Source: Ochromonas danica (taxonomy: Eukaryota > Sar > Chrysophyceae > Chromulinales > Chromulinaceae). Taken from it: DNA of 64,000 nt. Below, piece after piece: positions 30,349 to 41,426 of the stretch. Location of the stretch: positions 1-64,000 of the forward strand of contig VKHL01000030.1 of the NCBI GenBank assembly GCA_015146655.1, written 5' to 3'. The position numbers and the translations under genes were made by a program. Position 1 is the first letter of the stretch. Each line of letters opens with the position of its first letter. The notes under the pieces were generated by a model that saw nothing but the letters and a program-made list of their open reading frames with translations, was not told the DNA's origin and made no database searches.

Positions 30349-32502
30349 ATGATACCTTCTGGCTATGAAGACTTTGTGAGGACCCATGAAGAGCTTCTAG
30401 AAGCTTTCCGTGGCTATGAGGAGAAAGAGAATGACCAAGACAGAGTCTCCTATGCCATCTATCCAGTCAGCCAAGACCTCGCCACTCAACCACTTCCTAC
30501 ACAACTACAAAGGCTAGAGAAGCTAAGGAAAGACATTCTTGCCTTCCTCTCTCATGATATAGAAAGCTATCTATGGAATCATGAAGGATTTCAACTGTTT
30601 CTGGTCATCGAGGAGGAAGGTCATCATCAGCTTCCTTGTCATCTACGAGGTGTCTCCTTCTATGGAAATAATATTGAAGATGAGTGGTATCTTGTCTATC
30701 TTCTACAAAAGGCCTCCCAGCATTTCAATGACATTGCAGTCAGTATTGAAGATAGTGATGGTCAGTTCTTATTAATAGAAGCATCTGATCATATTGAATC
30801 CTGGCTGCTTCCTGAGAACTCTAAACATCGTGTGTGGATCATGAATGGTGAGCTGCATGTGGTGCCACTAGAGACTCCAGGCAAAACTATCAATGGAGTC
30901 AGCATTACTTCTGCCTTGCATTGTCTGGCTAGTGGGCAGAGCTCAAAGGCCAATCCAGCTTCACAGAGAGCTATTAATGAACGATCTCTCTCAGTTTATC
31001 CCGCCAAGGTGTTAGCACATCGCCATCATGTATCCTGTTTATTGCCCTCTTGGGTAGCTCAGATATTATCAATGAATTCACAACTCATAGCAGATGCTAT
31101 CAATGCTTTTGAAGAGACGTCAACAGATGAAATGTCTAAAGCAATAGCAAAGGTCCCTCTGCCGTGGGAGTCTGGGATACCTTTGCAGGTCTGTGATGCA
31201 TCGATGAGAGCTGTCTCCGTCGTCATGAATCGCACACTATACGCACAGCTGCAGTTTAAGAAGTTTAAGGCACCCAGAAGATTCCATCCATATGTACGCG
31301 CAGTTGCAACAGCGCAATCTAGCAAAGCCAATCAAGCGCTTGATCGAGGTCTACGCATTGCGTGTGGCCTTGTATTAGCCCTGCGGGAACAACTAGGCAA
31401 TGTTTCAAGGAGAAAGGAACTCTTGAAGCACAGTCAGGAACAAATGGATGCTTTGTTGAGTATGGGATTAAGTAGTGAGCTCATATCTCATTGTGTTCGC
31501 TTATCTCCTGACAACAGCGAGGAAGAACTGGCAGAGTTGGTGAGGTTTTCTCATGTTCCTTGTGTCTTGGCATTCAACTCCGTGAGTCATAAAATCAATC
31601 CCGAAGATGTCCAAGAAGAGACCAAAAGTGCTATTGAGGCGATACTTAAGGAGCAAGTCGCTTCAGATAGTGACGCCTGGATGTTCCTCGATCCTGAGCA
31701 ACTCGATAAAGAAATGGCAGACCGAATGGCGCAGTTCTCCTCTGAGCCCTTGAACGAGACGATGGTAGAAGAGGAGAGGACAGAAGTGTCGCAGAAGGAC
31801 GAACTACAGACATTGGCAGACAGCTTTCGCTCTTTCCTCAATGAGGAGTCTGATTTTGATGGTGTGCGGCCACTACCCATGGCTCAAGAGAAACAGAAAC
31901 AATCAACACCCCAGACTGTTCATGATGTGATTGATAGCATAGATCTGGAAAAGTTGGATTTGAATTGTGTCAATGATATCGTCTCGAAAGCACTTCTCGA
32001 AACGGATGTGAATCGTAGTAATGAATGCAACAACAAGACCCCAGCCTGCGCTGAGGAGGTGAAAGATAGTGATGACGAAAGTGACGATGAAAGCGATGAA
32101 GAGAGGGATGATAGCGAATACGACTCGGAGGGGGATGATTTCGAAACTAGAGAATCCAATGAGCACGAAATCGGGAGTAGCGAAGGAGAGAGTGAAGAGG
32201 ATGGAGATGACTATGAGGCTGAAATGGATGCTGAGATTTTTCAAGAGGAAGCGCTCAGGGCAACGTTTGAAGATCTATTAGCGCTACGGTCTAGTGACGG
32301 ACGAGAAAGCAGTTCGCTTGGAGACTTAGATGACGATGATATGGATATGCATCTCTTGTTGAATATTCTCAAGTCACATGCCGAGTCACTTGGCGTTCCA
32401 CAGGGACCTGCGCATGCTCTCTTCTCCCAGCTAGGTGCTCACCTTCCTGTCCCACCTCCTATTAATCAGGAGCGTTATACGAAGACAAAAGATAGTGTGT
32501 AA
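30349..32502 (+). CDS. ECD: Ecdysoneless (ECD/SGT1) homologue
   Basis: Single exon, 717 residues. The N-terminal two thirds follow the ECD family: VSYAIYP near the start, a VSFYGNNIEDEWYLVYLL segment, the hallmark DSDGQFLLIEASDHIESWL and NGELHVVPLE, and later RRFHPYVRAV. The C-terminal third is acidic and disordered (many Asp/Glu/Ser runs, about residues 560-620), then a helical end. ECD proteins support pre-mRNA splicing through PRPF8 and the R2TP/HSP90 co-chaperone system, and regulate the cell cycle. Length is typical. Confidence 0.88.
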   Translation: MIPSGYEDFVRTHEELLEAFRGYEEKENDQDRVSYAIYPVSQDLATQPLPTQLQRLEKLRKDILAFLSHDIESYLWNHEGFQLFLVIEEEGHHQLPCHLRGVSFYGNNIEDEWYLVYLLQKASQHFNDIAVSIEDSDGQFLLIEASDHIESWLLPENSKHRVWIMNGELHVVPLETPGKTINGVSITSALHCLASGQSSKANPASQRAINERSLSVYPAKVLAHRHHVSCLLPSWVAQILSMNSQLIADAINAFEETSTDEMSKAIAKVPLPWESGIPLQVCDASMRAVSVVMNRTLYAQLQFKKFKAPRRFHPYVRAVATAQSSKANQALDRGLRIACGLVLALREQLGNVSRRKELLKHSQEQMDALLSMGLSSELISHCVRLSPDNSEEELAELVRFSHVPCVLAFNSVSHKINPEDVQEETKSAIEAILKEQVASDSDAWMFLDPEQLDKEMADRMAQFSSEPLNETMVEEERTEVSQKDELQTLADSFRSFLNEESDFDGVRPLPMAQEKQKQSTPQTVHDVIDSIDLEKLDLNCVNDIVSKALLETDVNRSNECNNKTPACAEEVKDSDDESDDESDEERDDSEYDSEGDDFETRESNEHEIGSSEGESEEDGDDYEAEMDAEIFQEEALRATFEDLLALRSSDGRESSSLGDLDDDDMDMHLLLNILKSHAESLGVPQGPAHALFSQLGAHLPVPPPINQERYTKTKDSV

Positions 32503-32797
32503 AAAATGGTTAATTCTTTTCAAAGTTAAATCGTGTTACTGTTAGGTGGTGAAAGACAGATGACAAACTGGAGGACCAATTTACAAACTTGTGAGTGGTG
32601 GGTGGAGGACAAATGTCCAGATCTCCAGACTTGGAGACGGACGCATGCGGGAGCATTCGTGGCTGGTGTGCTTGTGCTTCTGGCTGACACGCGGTTGGGG
32701 TTCGCCGTGTGGGATTGATTCTCTCTGCTCTCAGCCTCCTATTAGATAGTCCAGGCTATTTGATTTCTCCATCCCTCCACTAGCATCATCCTCTCAA
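32503..32797. other. Spacer before KH-protein gene
   Basis: No gene. A short open frame at 32533..32718 lacks support. This is probably the 3' flank of ECD and the promoter of the KH-domain gene. Confidence 0.4.
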
Positions 32798-34690
32798 ATG
32801 GAGTTGCCGGTATTAGTTGCGATATTCGCAGTCATCATCTTGGTCCTCTTTGCCTCAGGTGCCTTCAAGAGTGGCAAAAAGTCTCATCATAAGAAGGAAC
32901 ACAGCTCTTCATCCTCTTCTTCGACTCATTCTCCTGCTGCTGCCAAAACGGATTCTGTTGCTTCTTCCGCTGCCGAGAAGGAGAAGAAAGGTCCCAAGAA
33001 GAAGAACCGTTCTAACAAGACCAAAGCTCAGAAGGCAAGAGCCAAGGCAGCAGCTGCTGCCGCTGCCACTTCGTCTTCTTCTGTCGCTGCTGCCTCTGCC
33101 TCCGAAGCTGAGAACAATGCCACTGACAAGGATGACAGTCATGATGAAGCTAGTGATGAGAGTAGTGATGAAGAGGATGCTATTCCTTCTGGTATCCGCT
33201 TCCAAACTCAGCAGCATTTAGCTCAAGAGAAAGCCAAGGCCAAGAAGGCTCAACTGCTTGACAAAGAGAAGCATCACCATATTAAGCAAGCCCTTAAGGC
33301 TGCTAAGGAAGATGCTGCTGCTGCTCCTGTTCATGAGGATGCTCTCTTAGAGCCTGTGCCTCAGCATGCTGAGAATGCCCCAGCTGCTCACTTTGATGGT
33401 TGGGCTGTTGTTGGAAAGACCAAGGCCAAGAAGACTGAATCCGAAGAACAAGTCTCTGCTCCTGCTTCCCCTGTTCCTGAAGTTATTCCCGAGCCTGCCC
33501 CTGTTGCCGTTACTCCCCCTGCTCCTGTAATTGAGACAATCACCTCTGAGATGAAGGTTGATCCCAAGAAGGTTGGTCTGCTCATTGGTCCCAAGGGCGT
33601 CACTAAGATCGCCATTCAAGATCTTACTGGCACCAAGATTAACGTGCCAAAGGTAGAGAAGGAAGTTACTGAGGCTGTTCCTATCTCTGTTGTGGGTCCT
33701 GCTTTGGGAGTTAGCAAGGCTGTGCATGCTTTGAACGAACTCATCACCAAGGGCTATGCCACTCTCTTGGAAGCTGACGACTTCAGCGAGTCTTATGTTG
33801 CAGTTCATCCTCGATACCTTCCTGACATTATTGGCAAGGGTGGTGCCACTATTCGCACCCTTCAGAAGCACACTGATGTGAAGATCACCGTGCCTTCTAC
33901 CCCCAAGACTCCCCAGCCTGATGGCAAGATTTCCAAGGTGAAGATTGGTCTGGCTGGTCGTAAGGAGAAGGTTTCCCAAGCTCGTGCTCTCATCAAGGAT
34001 TTGACCAAGTACTATCACACTCCTATCACTCATCCTGGCGTGGTCCATGATGAATTGGAGTTGGACAGCAAGTACTTCAACTTCATTATTGGTGCCAAAG
34101 GTTCTGAGATCAAGAACATCCAGAACACTCACAAAGTCAGTGTGCATATTCCTAATGCCGACTCTGCCAACCCCAATTTGGTGATTGTTGGATCCGAGCA
34201 AGGTGTTGCCGCTGCTCGTAAGCACATCGAGAAGATTATCGATCGTGTTGATGGTGTGGGTGCCACTCCAACGGAGACTGTGGTCACTCCTGCTGCTGCT
34301 GTGGAGACTCCTGAGGTTGTTACTGAACAACCTGAAGTTGTCACACCGCCTGCTGTGATTGATCCGGTGCCTATCGTTCCTGTTTCAACTGGAAGTGCAT
34401 GGGGCTCCAACACCAAGAGCCGGTTGCCTCTTCCTCCTCAAGCAGAGGATGTTCCTGCTGCTGATGAGGCATGGATGAGCGAGTTTGTACCTCCTAGTGG
34501 TGGTATGGACTTGAGCTCCATGTTGCCTGCTACTGCCAAGTTTGCCCCTCAACCAATGCTTCAGGAGGCCGCCCCGAGAGTGTCTGCTCTCAACGCTGGT
34601 CCCGCTCCAGTAGATCCTACAAAGAAGGCCCCTTCTGTTGTACCCTCTGCTTGGAATAACCTCTCGAGTCTGCCTAATGACAAGTGGTAA
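32798..34690 (+). CDS. Membrane-anchored triple KH-domain protein
   Basis: Single exon, 630 residues. The N-terminus is one hydrophobic helix (LPVLVAIFAVIILVLFASG) followed by Lys/His/Ser residues, a typical signal anchor with the rest probably cytosolic. A Lys/Ala/Ser-rich low-complexity region follows. Three KH domains are visible by their GxxG loops: LLIGPKGVTKIAI (about residue 265), DIIGKGGATIRTLQ (about 345) and FIIGAKGSEIKNIQ (about 430). The tail is Pro/Val/Glu-rich with AWGSN, SAWNN and NDKW tryptophan motifs. It is likely to hold mRNA or ribosomes at the ER or another membrane, somewhat like vigilin-type or p180-type proteins; this is inference. Strong preferred-codon use suggests high expression. 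Confidence 0.75.
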   Translation: MELPVLVAIFAVIILVLFASGAFKSGKKSHHKKEHSSSSSSSTHSPAAAKTDSVASSAAEKEKKGPKKKNRSNKTKAQKARAKAAAAAAATSSSSVAAASASEAENNATDKDDSHDEASDESSDEEDAIPSGIRFQTQQHLAQEKAKAKKAQLLDKEKHHHIKQALKAAKEDAAAAPVHEDALLEPVPQHAENAPAAHFDGWAVVGKTKAKKTESEEQVSAPASPVPEVIPEPAPVAVTPPAPVIETITSEMKVDPKKVGLLIGPKGVTKIAIQDLTGTKINVPKVEKEVTEAVPISVVGPALGVSKAVHALNELITKGYATLLEADDFSESYVAVHPRYLPDIIGKGGATIRTLQKHTDVKITVPSTPKTPQPDGKISKVKIGLAGRKEKVSQARALIKDLTKYYHTPITHPGVVHDELELDSKYFNFIIGAKGSEIKNIQNTHKVSVHIPNADSANPNLVIVGSEQGVAAARKHIEKIIDRVDGVGATPTETVVTPAAAVETPEVVTEQPEVVTPPAVIDPVPIVPVSTGSAWGSNTKSRLPLPPQAEDVPAADEAWMSEFVPPSGGMDLSSMLPATAKFAPQPMLQEAAPRVSALNAGPAPVDPTKKAPSVVPSAWNNLSSLPNDKW

Positions 34691-34995
34691 AGCCTAGGAT
34701 AAGCTTTTCTGGTGCCGTCGCTCATTTTGTTGCGTGGAGATGTCCAATGCTTTGGAAAGAGAAGAGGGCGCTGGTTAAGAGCTGTCCAAGTGATCTAATG
34801 TCGGATAATTTGTGGATATGAGAACTACTACCTCTTGTTGTCTTTTGCACGATAAACACGAACAATGTCAGAAACGAAGGTTCTGTTTAGGTTACAGTAG
34901 CTCATACAGTGAAAGCAGCCATTGTCAGCGATGACAAACGATTTCTTAGATGTTCTATGAATGATGATAGTCGGGAAAGTGATGATTCCTCCATG

Positions 34996-36215
34996 TTAGA
35001 TGTACTTCCTTCCAACCAATTCCTCAAACCGCTCGACTTCCTTTTGAGATCCGAAGGCAGCTTGAGTAACCTGTTCGGTGTTGGTGATGGGGATATCAAG
35101 AACACTCTTCTCGCCCTCAGAGCTCTTGCCACCAGCTTTCTCCACAATGTAGCCAATGGGAGAAACCTCATAAAGAACTCGTAACTTCGACTTAGTGTGC
35201 TTCGAAGCAACATTGACAAAGACTCCCTTGCCCTTGACCATAAGCTGGTTGACATCTGGCACCATGCCACCAGTGTAACGAAGCTGGTAAGTGTTCTTCA
35301 ACCAATAACTAAAGAGCTCAGCATAACCAGGATTGTCTTGAGTTGCACGAAGATTTCCAGGAGCAATAAGCTTGCCCTCATCAATGCTCTTGAACTCATT
35401 GGTCTTCACCCATTGACCATGGTTTGCAGAGAAGTCATCCACCAGAAGGAACTCATGGGCATAAGGCAAATTATCCACAGCCAAAGTGATTGTCGTGCGT
35501 GGACCATAGACAGCAATACCAGCACCTTTGAGTTGACGTCCAGTAATGCCAGTGAGCCTATCACCTGGCCAAATGCCCCAAATGGTGCCCACAGCAAAGT
35601 TAGTGTCAATGACGGAGGATCCATCCAGAGGATCAAATGCCACGGAATAACCACTGCCTCCCATGGAATCTATTCAGATAGATTATTAATTTGAGACTGA
35701 GAAATCATTCAAAAGGAGTTAGCATTTGTTGTTGTGATTACCTTCAGTAGGATTCTCTTCAGAGGAAGCAGTTGATACCGAACCCGCACTCTTGAGATTT
35801 TGGAAGATGACATTATTAGCTAAGATGTCAATAGCAAGTTGCTCATCGCCTAGAGATATTCATTATCAAGACGAGGTTAGTGTCACAAAAATAGCTAGTA
35901 TATCATGAAAGCATGAAAAACTGTACCGAAGTCATTAAAGCAGGCCATCTTGTCACATGATGCAGTGCGAATCTTATAGGCAATCTCTTTACAGGCACGA
36001 AACATAGCTAAAGTAGCCTTCTTTAATCCAGGTTCACAGATATCAAGCCATTCTTCAATAGTGGGTGTAGCAGCGAGTACTTGAGATTGTGTCATTTGCA
36101 ATCTGCTTGTAGTTGGCATTGTTGGGGTTGTTCGCAAAATAGCATTTCGTCCATGAAAAGCAAGAGCAGTTGAGACTGACAGTACAAAGGAGATCATAGC
36201 ATAGGAAACCAACAT
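34996..36215 (-). CDS. Sedoheptulose-1,7-bisphosphatase, plastid
   Basis: Three exons on the minus strand (36215..35927, 35849..35742, 35669..34996; introns of 77 and 72 nt) give 356 residues. The N-terminus is a signal peptide, MLVSYAMISFVLSVSTALA, followed by FHGRNAILR: Phe at the cleavage site plus a basic stretch is the bipartite presequence of secondary red plastids. The catalytic core AFDPLDGSSVIDTNFAVGTI, with IDTNF and WGIWPGD and YGPRTT, marks SBPase rather than FBPase. CACFNDFG-GDEQLAIDILA and RYTGGMVPDVNQLMVKGKG also fit. The enzyme removes the C1 phosphate from sedoheptulose-1,7-bisphosphate in the Calvin cycle or the pentose-phosphate network. It is divergent from the Ubl gene. 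Confidence 0.9.
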
Positions 36216-36757
36216 GGTAAATAGTAGTCTGTTTCTTTGAAGAAATAATCGAATAAAATTGTTAAAACAGATCAAAGGGAGAAGAAGAAGTTGTTGCTAA
36301 GAATAATAGCAAAAGAGAGAGTGTGTGTGTTTCTGTTTGAAAGGTTGGTAAAGGAGATAGGGATTGGATAGGTTGGTTAGCCTAGTCTGGGTATTGATTG
36401 ATGTAAGATCCAAAGGCAGAAGGTCTTCTTCTATCGTCGTCTTCGTGCAAGTGCTCTGCTGCAAGGCAAACCCAACACTGTCAGACTGCGACTGCTGATG
36501 ATGATGACGTCGCGACCCAGCCCCCCCACTTCATTTCAGCAGTTTCGGTCTTTCGAATTTCAGGGATTTCGAATCATTCTTATGTAATTCAGTTATAAGG
36601 AGAGTGGAAGCTGTGTTAAGGAATTTCTCTATTGTCAGTTCGTGAAGTTAAGAAGAATGCATGAGCACGTGGATGATGATGAGATTGGCAACAAGTCAAG
36701 TCTTGCTTGTTATTGGGATTTACGACAAGACAAGGTCTCTGTCTCATTGGAGTAAGA
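36216..36757. promoter_or_regulatory. Divergent promoter, SBPase and Ubl genes
   Basis: No gene. It contains TTTCGGTCTTTCGAATTTC and GGATTTCGAATC near 36543..36573, the same kind of TTTCG words as in other intergenic regions, and a short GC-rich stretch with GACGTCGCGACCC near 36505. Confidence 0.4.
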
Positions 36758-38306
36758 ATGAAGCATTGGATTGTCTTAATTTTCCTTATTTCTTTTCTAG
36801 TGGATGGTCATATTTTCCAACCTCATCATCCAAATCATCATAATCCACTTCATCATTCTCATCATCTTCATCGTCTCTTTCAAATCAGAGGTGGTCAACA
36901 ACAACAATCAGCGACAATACCACAGCAAGAGAGTCAACCTACACGAAGTGCAACAACCCAACAATGTAATATCCTCATCTCCACGTCCATTGGATCGTCT
37001 TTCCTGGACAAGAAGAAGAAAGTCACTCTCCCTGCCAACACCACCATTGCTGAATTGAAGGAATACTTGCAATCCAAGTTCCCAGGCTCTCCTCCTAAGG
37101 AACTACAACATCTCTATTATGGTACTCGTCTGCTGGGAGATGACGAGGTGGTCTCTAACATCACTACCTTGCCCACCATTCCTTTGCTATTGGACATGGT
37201 CTCAGGACATAGTATCTATGACAAAACCATGTCTATTGAACAGGCTTTAGAAGGCTATGTTGCTTCTGTTGTTCAACTCACCTATCTATCCAACCAACTC
37301 AAGACTGTCATTGGCTATCAACCTGATGATCATAATAGCAATGAAACAATAACAACCAAAATGGAAAGTCCCACTTTACGACAACTTTTCCAAGCTGTGA
37401 ATAGAACAATCTATGAGACTTATGCAGATGAGATAGCCTATGCCTTAGAAGTTGAAAAAGATCCTGAAGCCTTTGCAGCAGATACAAAAGCATGGAGAAG
37501 TCCTCAACGTCGAGCAGTCAGTCCTTTGACTGCCGCCCTTGCCAAAGAATTTGATCTTAACCTACGCAGTCTATGCAGCTTTCTCTATTATACTGCTATC
37601 TTGTTAGTCTTTGCAAACTTTGGTACCTCCAGTGCACAGAATGCAAGTATTATCTTCAGTATTATTCCTGTCTTATGGTTGTCCAAGTTACGTCAATTGC
37701 GATTGATTTATAAGGTAGCAACAGACTGTTCATCTAGTTAATTGTTCATTGTGGGGTTATAAATACTGTTCGCTGTTGCTTCTCTTAGATCGCACTCTAT
37801 CTCATTCTGCCTGTCCTGCCCAAGATGGACATCTTCATGCCACTTCTTCCAGCTCCCCTACAGGTTGGTTTACTGGATTACTTCTTCTCTTTACCTCTGA
37901 TTCAAGTTGACCTAACAAACATATTGATATGTGATGATAGGTAATGGCTGTGGAGAGTCAAAAGTGGTTTGCAGCCGATGCTTCATCCAATGCTGAGGCA
38001 AGCAATGTGGAAGAAGAGAAAGAGAACAGCGAAGGAGAAGAAGATGATGATGAAGACAATCAACTGACAGAAGAGAAAGATGAGGAAACAGAGGAAGAAG
38101 CAGACAGCTCTGACTCCCTTAACCAAGACCAAAAAGATGATGATGAAGAAGAGGAAGGCGATGATGAAGAAGATGAAGATGACAACAAAGAAGAGGAAGA
38201 AGAACAAGGAGAGGAGGAAGAAGAAGAAGAAAAAGAAGGGAAGGAAGAAGAAGGTGAAGAAGAAGAGGAGGTAGATGAAGAAGAGGAGGAAGAGGAAGAG
38301 GAGTAG
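36758..38306 (+). CDS. ER-type ubiquitin-like membrane protein, acidic tail
   Basis: Three exons (36758..37714, 37789..37863, 37941..38306; introns of 74 and 77 nt) give about 465 residues. I start at MKHWIVLIFLISFLVDG, which forms a signal peptide or anchor. A His/Asn-rich stretch follows, then a ubiquitin-like fold (CNILISTSIGSSF, TIAELKEYLQSKFPGSPP, LQHLYYGTRLLGDDE). Two or three hydrophobic segments come later (LCSFLYYTAILLVFANF and NASIIFSIIPVLWL, then ALYLILPVLPKMD). The last 100 residues are almost only Asp/Glu with Lys. The Ubl-plus-hairpin plan recalls HERPUD/TMUB proteins of ER-associated degradation, but the signal peptide would place the Ubl in the lumen, unless it is an uncleaved anchor. 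Function inferred only. Confidence 0.7.
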
Positions 38307-39791
38307 TGACAATAGATACAATAATGTAATCATAGCTATTACTATAACTACAATAACAGTCTATATAATCAGTTTCTACCTCAATGATAATATATATAAC
38401 AACAACAATAATATCAATAATAGCGTGGAATGTGATTAGTTATGACCTTAGCATGTCATTCATATCATGTCGACCAATTTACTTTCCACATTCAACAATT
38501 GGCCAAAACACCCTTCTCTTATCATCATACAGTACTCGAAGGTATAGTCGTCTCCATTAATCAGAAAGACTCGTGATGTTGGAAGCCACTTCTCTTCCTC
38601 AATCTCTTGTAGTAGTTCTTCCAAAGCTGACCGATCGTCTGTGATGACTTACAGCCAATATACAGTACTCTACTCTCACATCCTACAACAGCTATCTGGA
38701 ATACCTTTGGCAATTTGTAAGCTTTGAGCTTGCAACTATATAAGCAATTATACCATGACTGAGCTTGCACTGGTTTTGAATCTAGCCATAAAAGTCAACT
38801 ACAGAAAACTCAGTTAAACCACATCCATGTTATGGATGGCTCTTAAGCTATAGTGACGAACATGCACAATCAACCCTTCCAAACGAGAGAAGTCTTTCAC
38901 GATGTCTATCATGAATGTGTCTGACATTATGTCAAATATTAGGACAGCTTCGATTTGACAAGATCCTATTCACTGTCTAGAACGTGAAATAGATATCCTG
39001 TCTAGAACGTAGCACAAGCAATTCAAACACTCTCTCTTTTCTTCGAGAGAGCTATAGTCTAGTAGCTTTGATTCCGTGATTTTTCTTATCCACCTTGATA
39101 GTGTGAGCACCGTTTTGAAAAGCGTGATGCATAGAAAAGCGATCAAATCAGGACATAGACTATCCTGTAGAGTTTAGATTGGGTTTTAACATGACAATCA
39201 AAATCCGGAAGCGATCGTCTACTTCCCTTAGAAAGATCTGTTAAAAATCCATCGATTTTCAATACTTCCCAGTATATTCCAGATAACTAAAGATAATTTA
39301 GCATAATATCAATCGATAGGAATGTTGATAGTGTTGTTATTGGTGGGGGAGGAGATGGAGCAGATCTTCTAGAAGATTCAATGTCATAGGGAAGTCCTCT
39401 ACTACCAGGAGTCCTTCTGACCCACTGATAGAATCTTCTCATTTCCTCACAACTGGAATGATTGCTTGCTAGTAGTTAACTGGTCATCCTCAGGTTGGAC
39501 AACGCAGACAACCATTTCTCTCGATTATCCTTTTCAACACAGGCATTATTATCCAATATCTGCGCGAAATGCGTGGAATGCTCGTGGAATGCTCGTGGAA
39601 TGTGTGTGGAATGTGTGTGGAATGTGTGTGGAATGTGTGTGGAAAGGGACGTGACCTCTTCTTGGAACTCAAAAAACGTGCTATTTTAGTCGTATGTTCC
39701 ATCTCCAAATCTCAAATATAATATGGAACAGCGCAGGGTTGTGTGCCCAGCAGCCCAAACGAAAGGATCTCTTGGCAGTTGAGATCTCATC
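38307..39791. other. Gene-poor stretch with possible relic
   Basis: No confident gene. On the minus strand, 38770..38440 contains protein-like pieces in two frames (LPKVFQIAVVGCESRVLYIG, QLWKNYYKRLRKRSGF, then INGDDYTFEYCMMIREG and LLNVESKLVDM), perhaps a decayed gene. An 11-bp minisatellite lies at 39573..39644. The final 100 bases should hold the TauE gene promoter. Confidence 0.35.
39573..39644. repeat. 11-bp minisatellite
   Basis: Six copies of an 11-bp unit, GTGGAATGCTC (twice) and GTGGAATGTGT (four times), then a partial copy. It lies about 150 bp before the TauE/SafE-family gene. Confidence 0.9.
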
Positions 39792-41066
39792 ATGCCCAGC
39801 CCTCTCGTCTTCTTTGGAGGGTGTGTAACTCTCTTTACTGCTTGTTTAATAGCTTCGGCAGGGGGAGTGGGTGGTGGTGGCTTGTCTGTCCCCATACTCT
39901 TGTTGATCTTTGGGTATTCCTTTGAGACAGCTGTCCCACTTTCTCAGTTTGTTGTTCTTGGTAATGCTCTCTCTCAATGTCTTGTCAATATACAACATCG
40001 CAATCCTTATCGTCATAGAAAACCTCTCATATGGTGGGAATTGGTCGTAGTGCTTAGTCCTGCACAGTTAGGAGGATCTAATCTGGGGAATCTACTTGCG
40101 AAAATTTTTCCTGACTCTGTCATGTATATTCTTGCACTTGTCATGCTTCTTTATGCTACTAAACTCTCCATCTCAAAAGGATTACATAGACGTCAAGAAG
40201 AGCAAATGACTACAAAACACAAAGATCCATTTCCTCCTCCCGCCTCTCCCATTACTACCCCAACCAAGAATCCTATGATTGTAGTCGATAATGCAGTCTT
40301 AGAGACAAGTTTACGTAAGACAGAAGAGGAGGAAGAAAGGTTGTCAATCACAGAAGATGGTCAACATACTATCCAATGGCCTCGACAAGTCATGATTGTC
40401 ATGTGTACCATATGGTTAGGATATCTTGGCTTGAGTTTGGGTCGTGCACAGACAGATACATGCTCAGATGTCTATATTATCCTCTTTGTTTTATCTTATC
40501 TACCTCTTGTGATTGGTTGTTTATGGGGTGTTTGGTATAATCGCCATGAGCAAGAATTGAAAACAGAAATGTCTGACAGAAGTGACAGAGAAACAGCGTT
40601 AGTCATCTCAACAACTCCCTTTGATGAAGTTGAAGAGAGTCTATTCAATCATCATCTATTAGCTTTACCTCCTATGGTCTTTGGTATTGGTATCATCTGC
40701 TCCTTGCTTGGTATTGGAGGAGGAGAATTGCTATCGCCTATGATGTTAGTCTATCATGTCCCACCTGTTATCACTTCAGCTACCTCTGCTGCACTTAGTC
40801 TGCTTAATACCTCATCTCTTGTCATTCGCTCTATCTCTGTGCAAGAAGTTAATCTTGTCACTGGCAGTCTGCTCTTTGTGACTGGATTGATGGGTGGACT
40901 GATTGGCCGCAAGTTTGGTCTACATGTTGCTACAAAACTCAATCAAGCTAGTACAATCATCTTTGCTCTTGCAGCAGCACTTTTTCTCAGCGCCATATAC
41001 TATTTATTCAGATTAGCATCTGGAGATTTCAATAGTTCATTAAGTAATCCATGCACCTCCTCGTAG
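39792..41066 (+). CDS. TauE/SafE-family anion exporter
   Basis: Single exon, 424 residues, about nine hydrophobic segments. The first half opens with the family block GGVGGGGLSVPILLLIFGY and AVPLSQFVVLGNALSQ; the second half repeats it with GIICSLLGIGGGELLSPMML and ATSAALSLLNTSS. A hydrophilic loop of about 70 residues separates the halves. Eukaryotic members are plasma- or endomembrane proteins thought to move sulfite, sulfoacetate or related organic anions, possibly with protons. Substrate here is unknown. Length and duplicated layout are normal. Confidence 0.85.
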   Translation: MPSPLVFFGGCVTLFTACLIASAGGVGGGGLSVPILLLIFGYSFETAVPLSQFVVLGNALSQCLVNIQHRNPYRHRKPLIWWELVVVLSPAQLGGSNLGNLLAKIFPDSVMYILALVMLLYATKLSISKGLHRRQEEQMTTKHKDPFPPPASPITTPTKNPMIVVDNAVLETSLRKTEEEEERLSITEDGQHTIQWPRQVMIVMCTIWLGYLGLSLGRAQTDTCSDVYIILFVLSYLPLVIGCLWGVWYNRHEQELKTEMSDRSDRETALVISTTPFDEVEESLFNHHLLALPPMVFGIGIICSLLGIGGGELLSPMMLVYHVPPVITSATSAALSLLNTSSLVIRSISVQEVNLVTGSLLFVTGLMGGLIGRKFGLHVATKLNQASTIIFALAAALFLSAIYYLFRLASGDFNSSLSNPCTSS

Positions 41067-41426
41067 TCTAGTATTGATTTGATGGTTGCATTGATCTGCT
41101 GGTTAGCAATAGATCACCAGCTGAAACTCTTCTAGGTAGTCTAGGTAGCCAACTAGTTTTGCTGTAAAGAAGGTTTAATAAGTGGTTTGATCTTTAGTCA
41201 TGAAAATAGTGTTGCGCTCTATGTTTTAGTTTACTGTGGTAACTCATTTTCTACAACTGACTAGCAGAAGCCAGCAGCAGGGCATATTGTCTACTAGCAT
41301 AGCATGACTTTATACATTATCATCATCATATAGACAATAAAAGAAAGCATACATAACGAGAGGAGGCGAAGGAGCGAAACAATTTATTGTTGTTATGATG
41401 GCATGGTACGGTATGGTATGGTATGA
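41067..41426. other. Convergent spacer, TauE to CK2-alpha
   Basis: Convergent 3' flanks; nothing but short AT- and ATGGTATGGTATG-type simple sequence near 41398..41424. Confidence 0.45.

Noticed and set aside
33347-34330. Antisense frame of 327 codons in the KH-protein gene
   Set aside because: The sense strand encodes three clear KH domains; the antisense frame follows from codon bias.
37983-38333. Phe/Leu-rich antisense frame
   Set aside because: Complement of the GAA/GAG/GAT tail of the Ubl gene; not a membrane protein gene.
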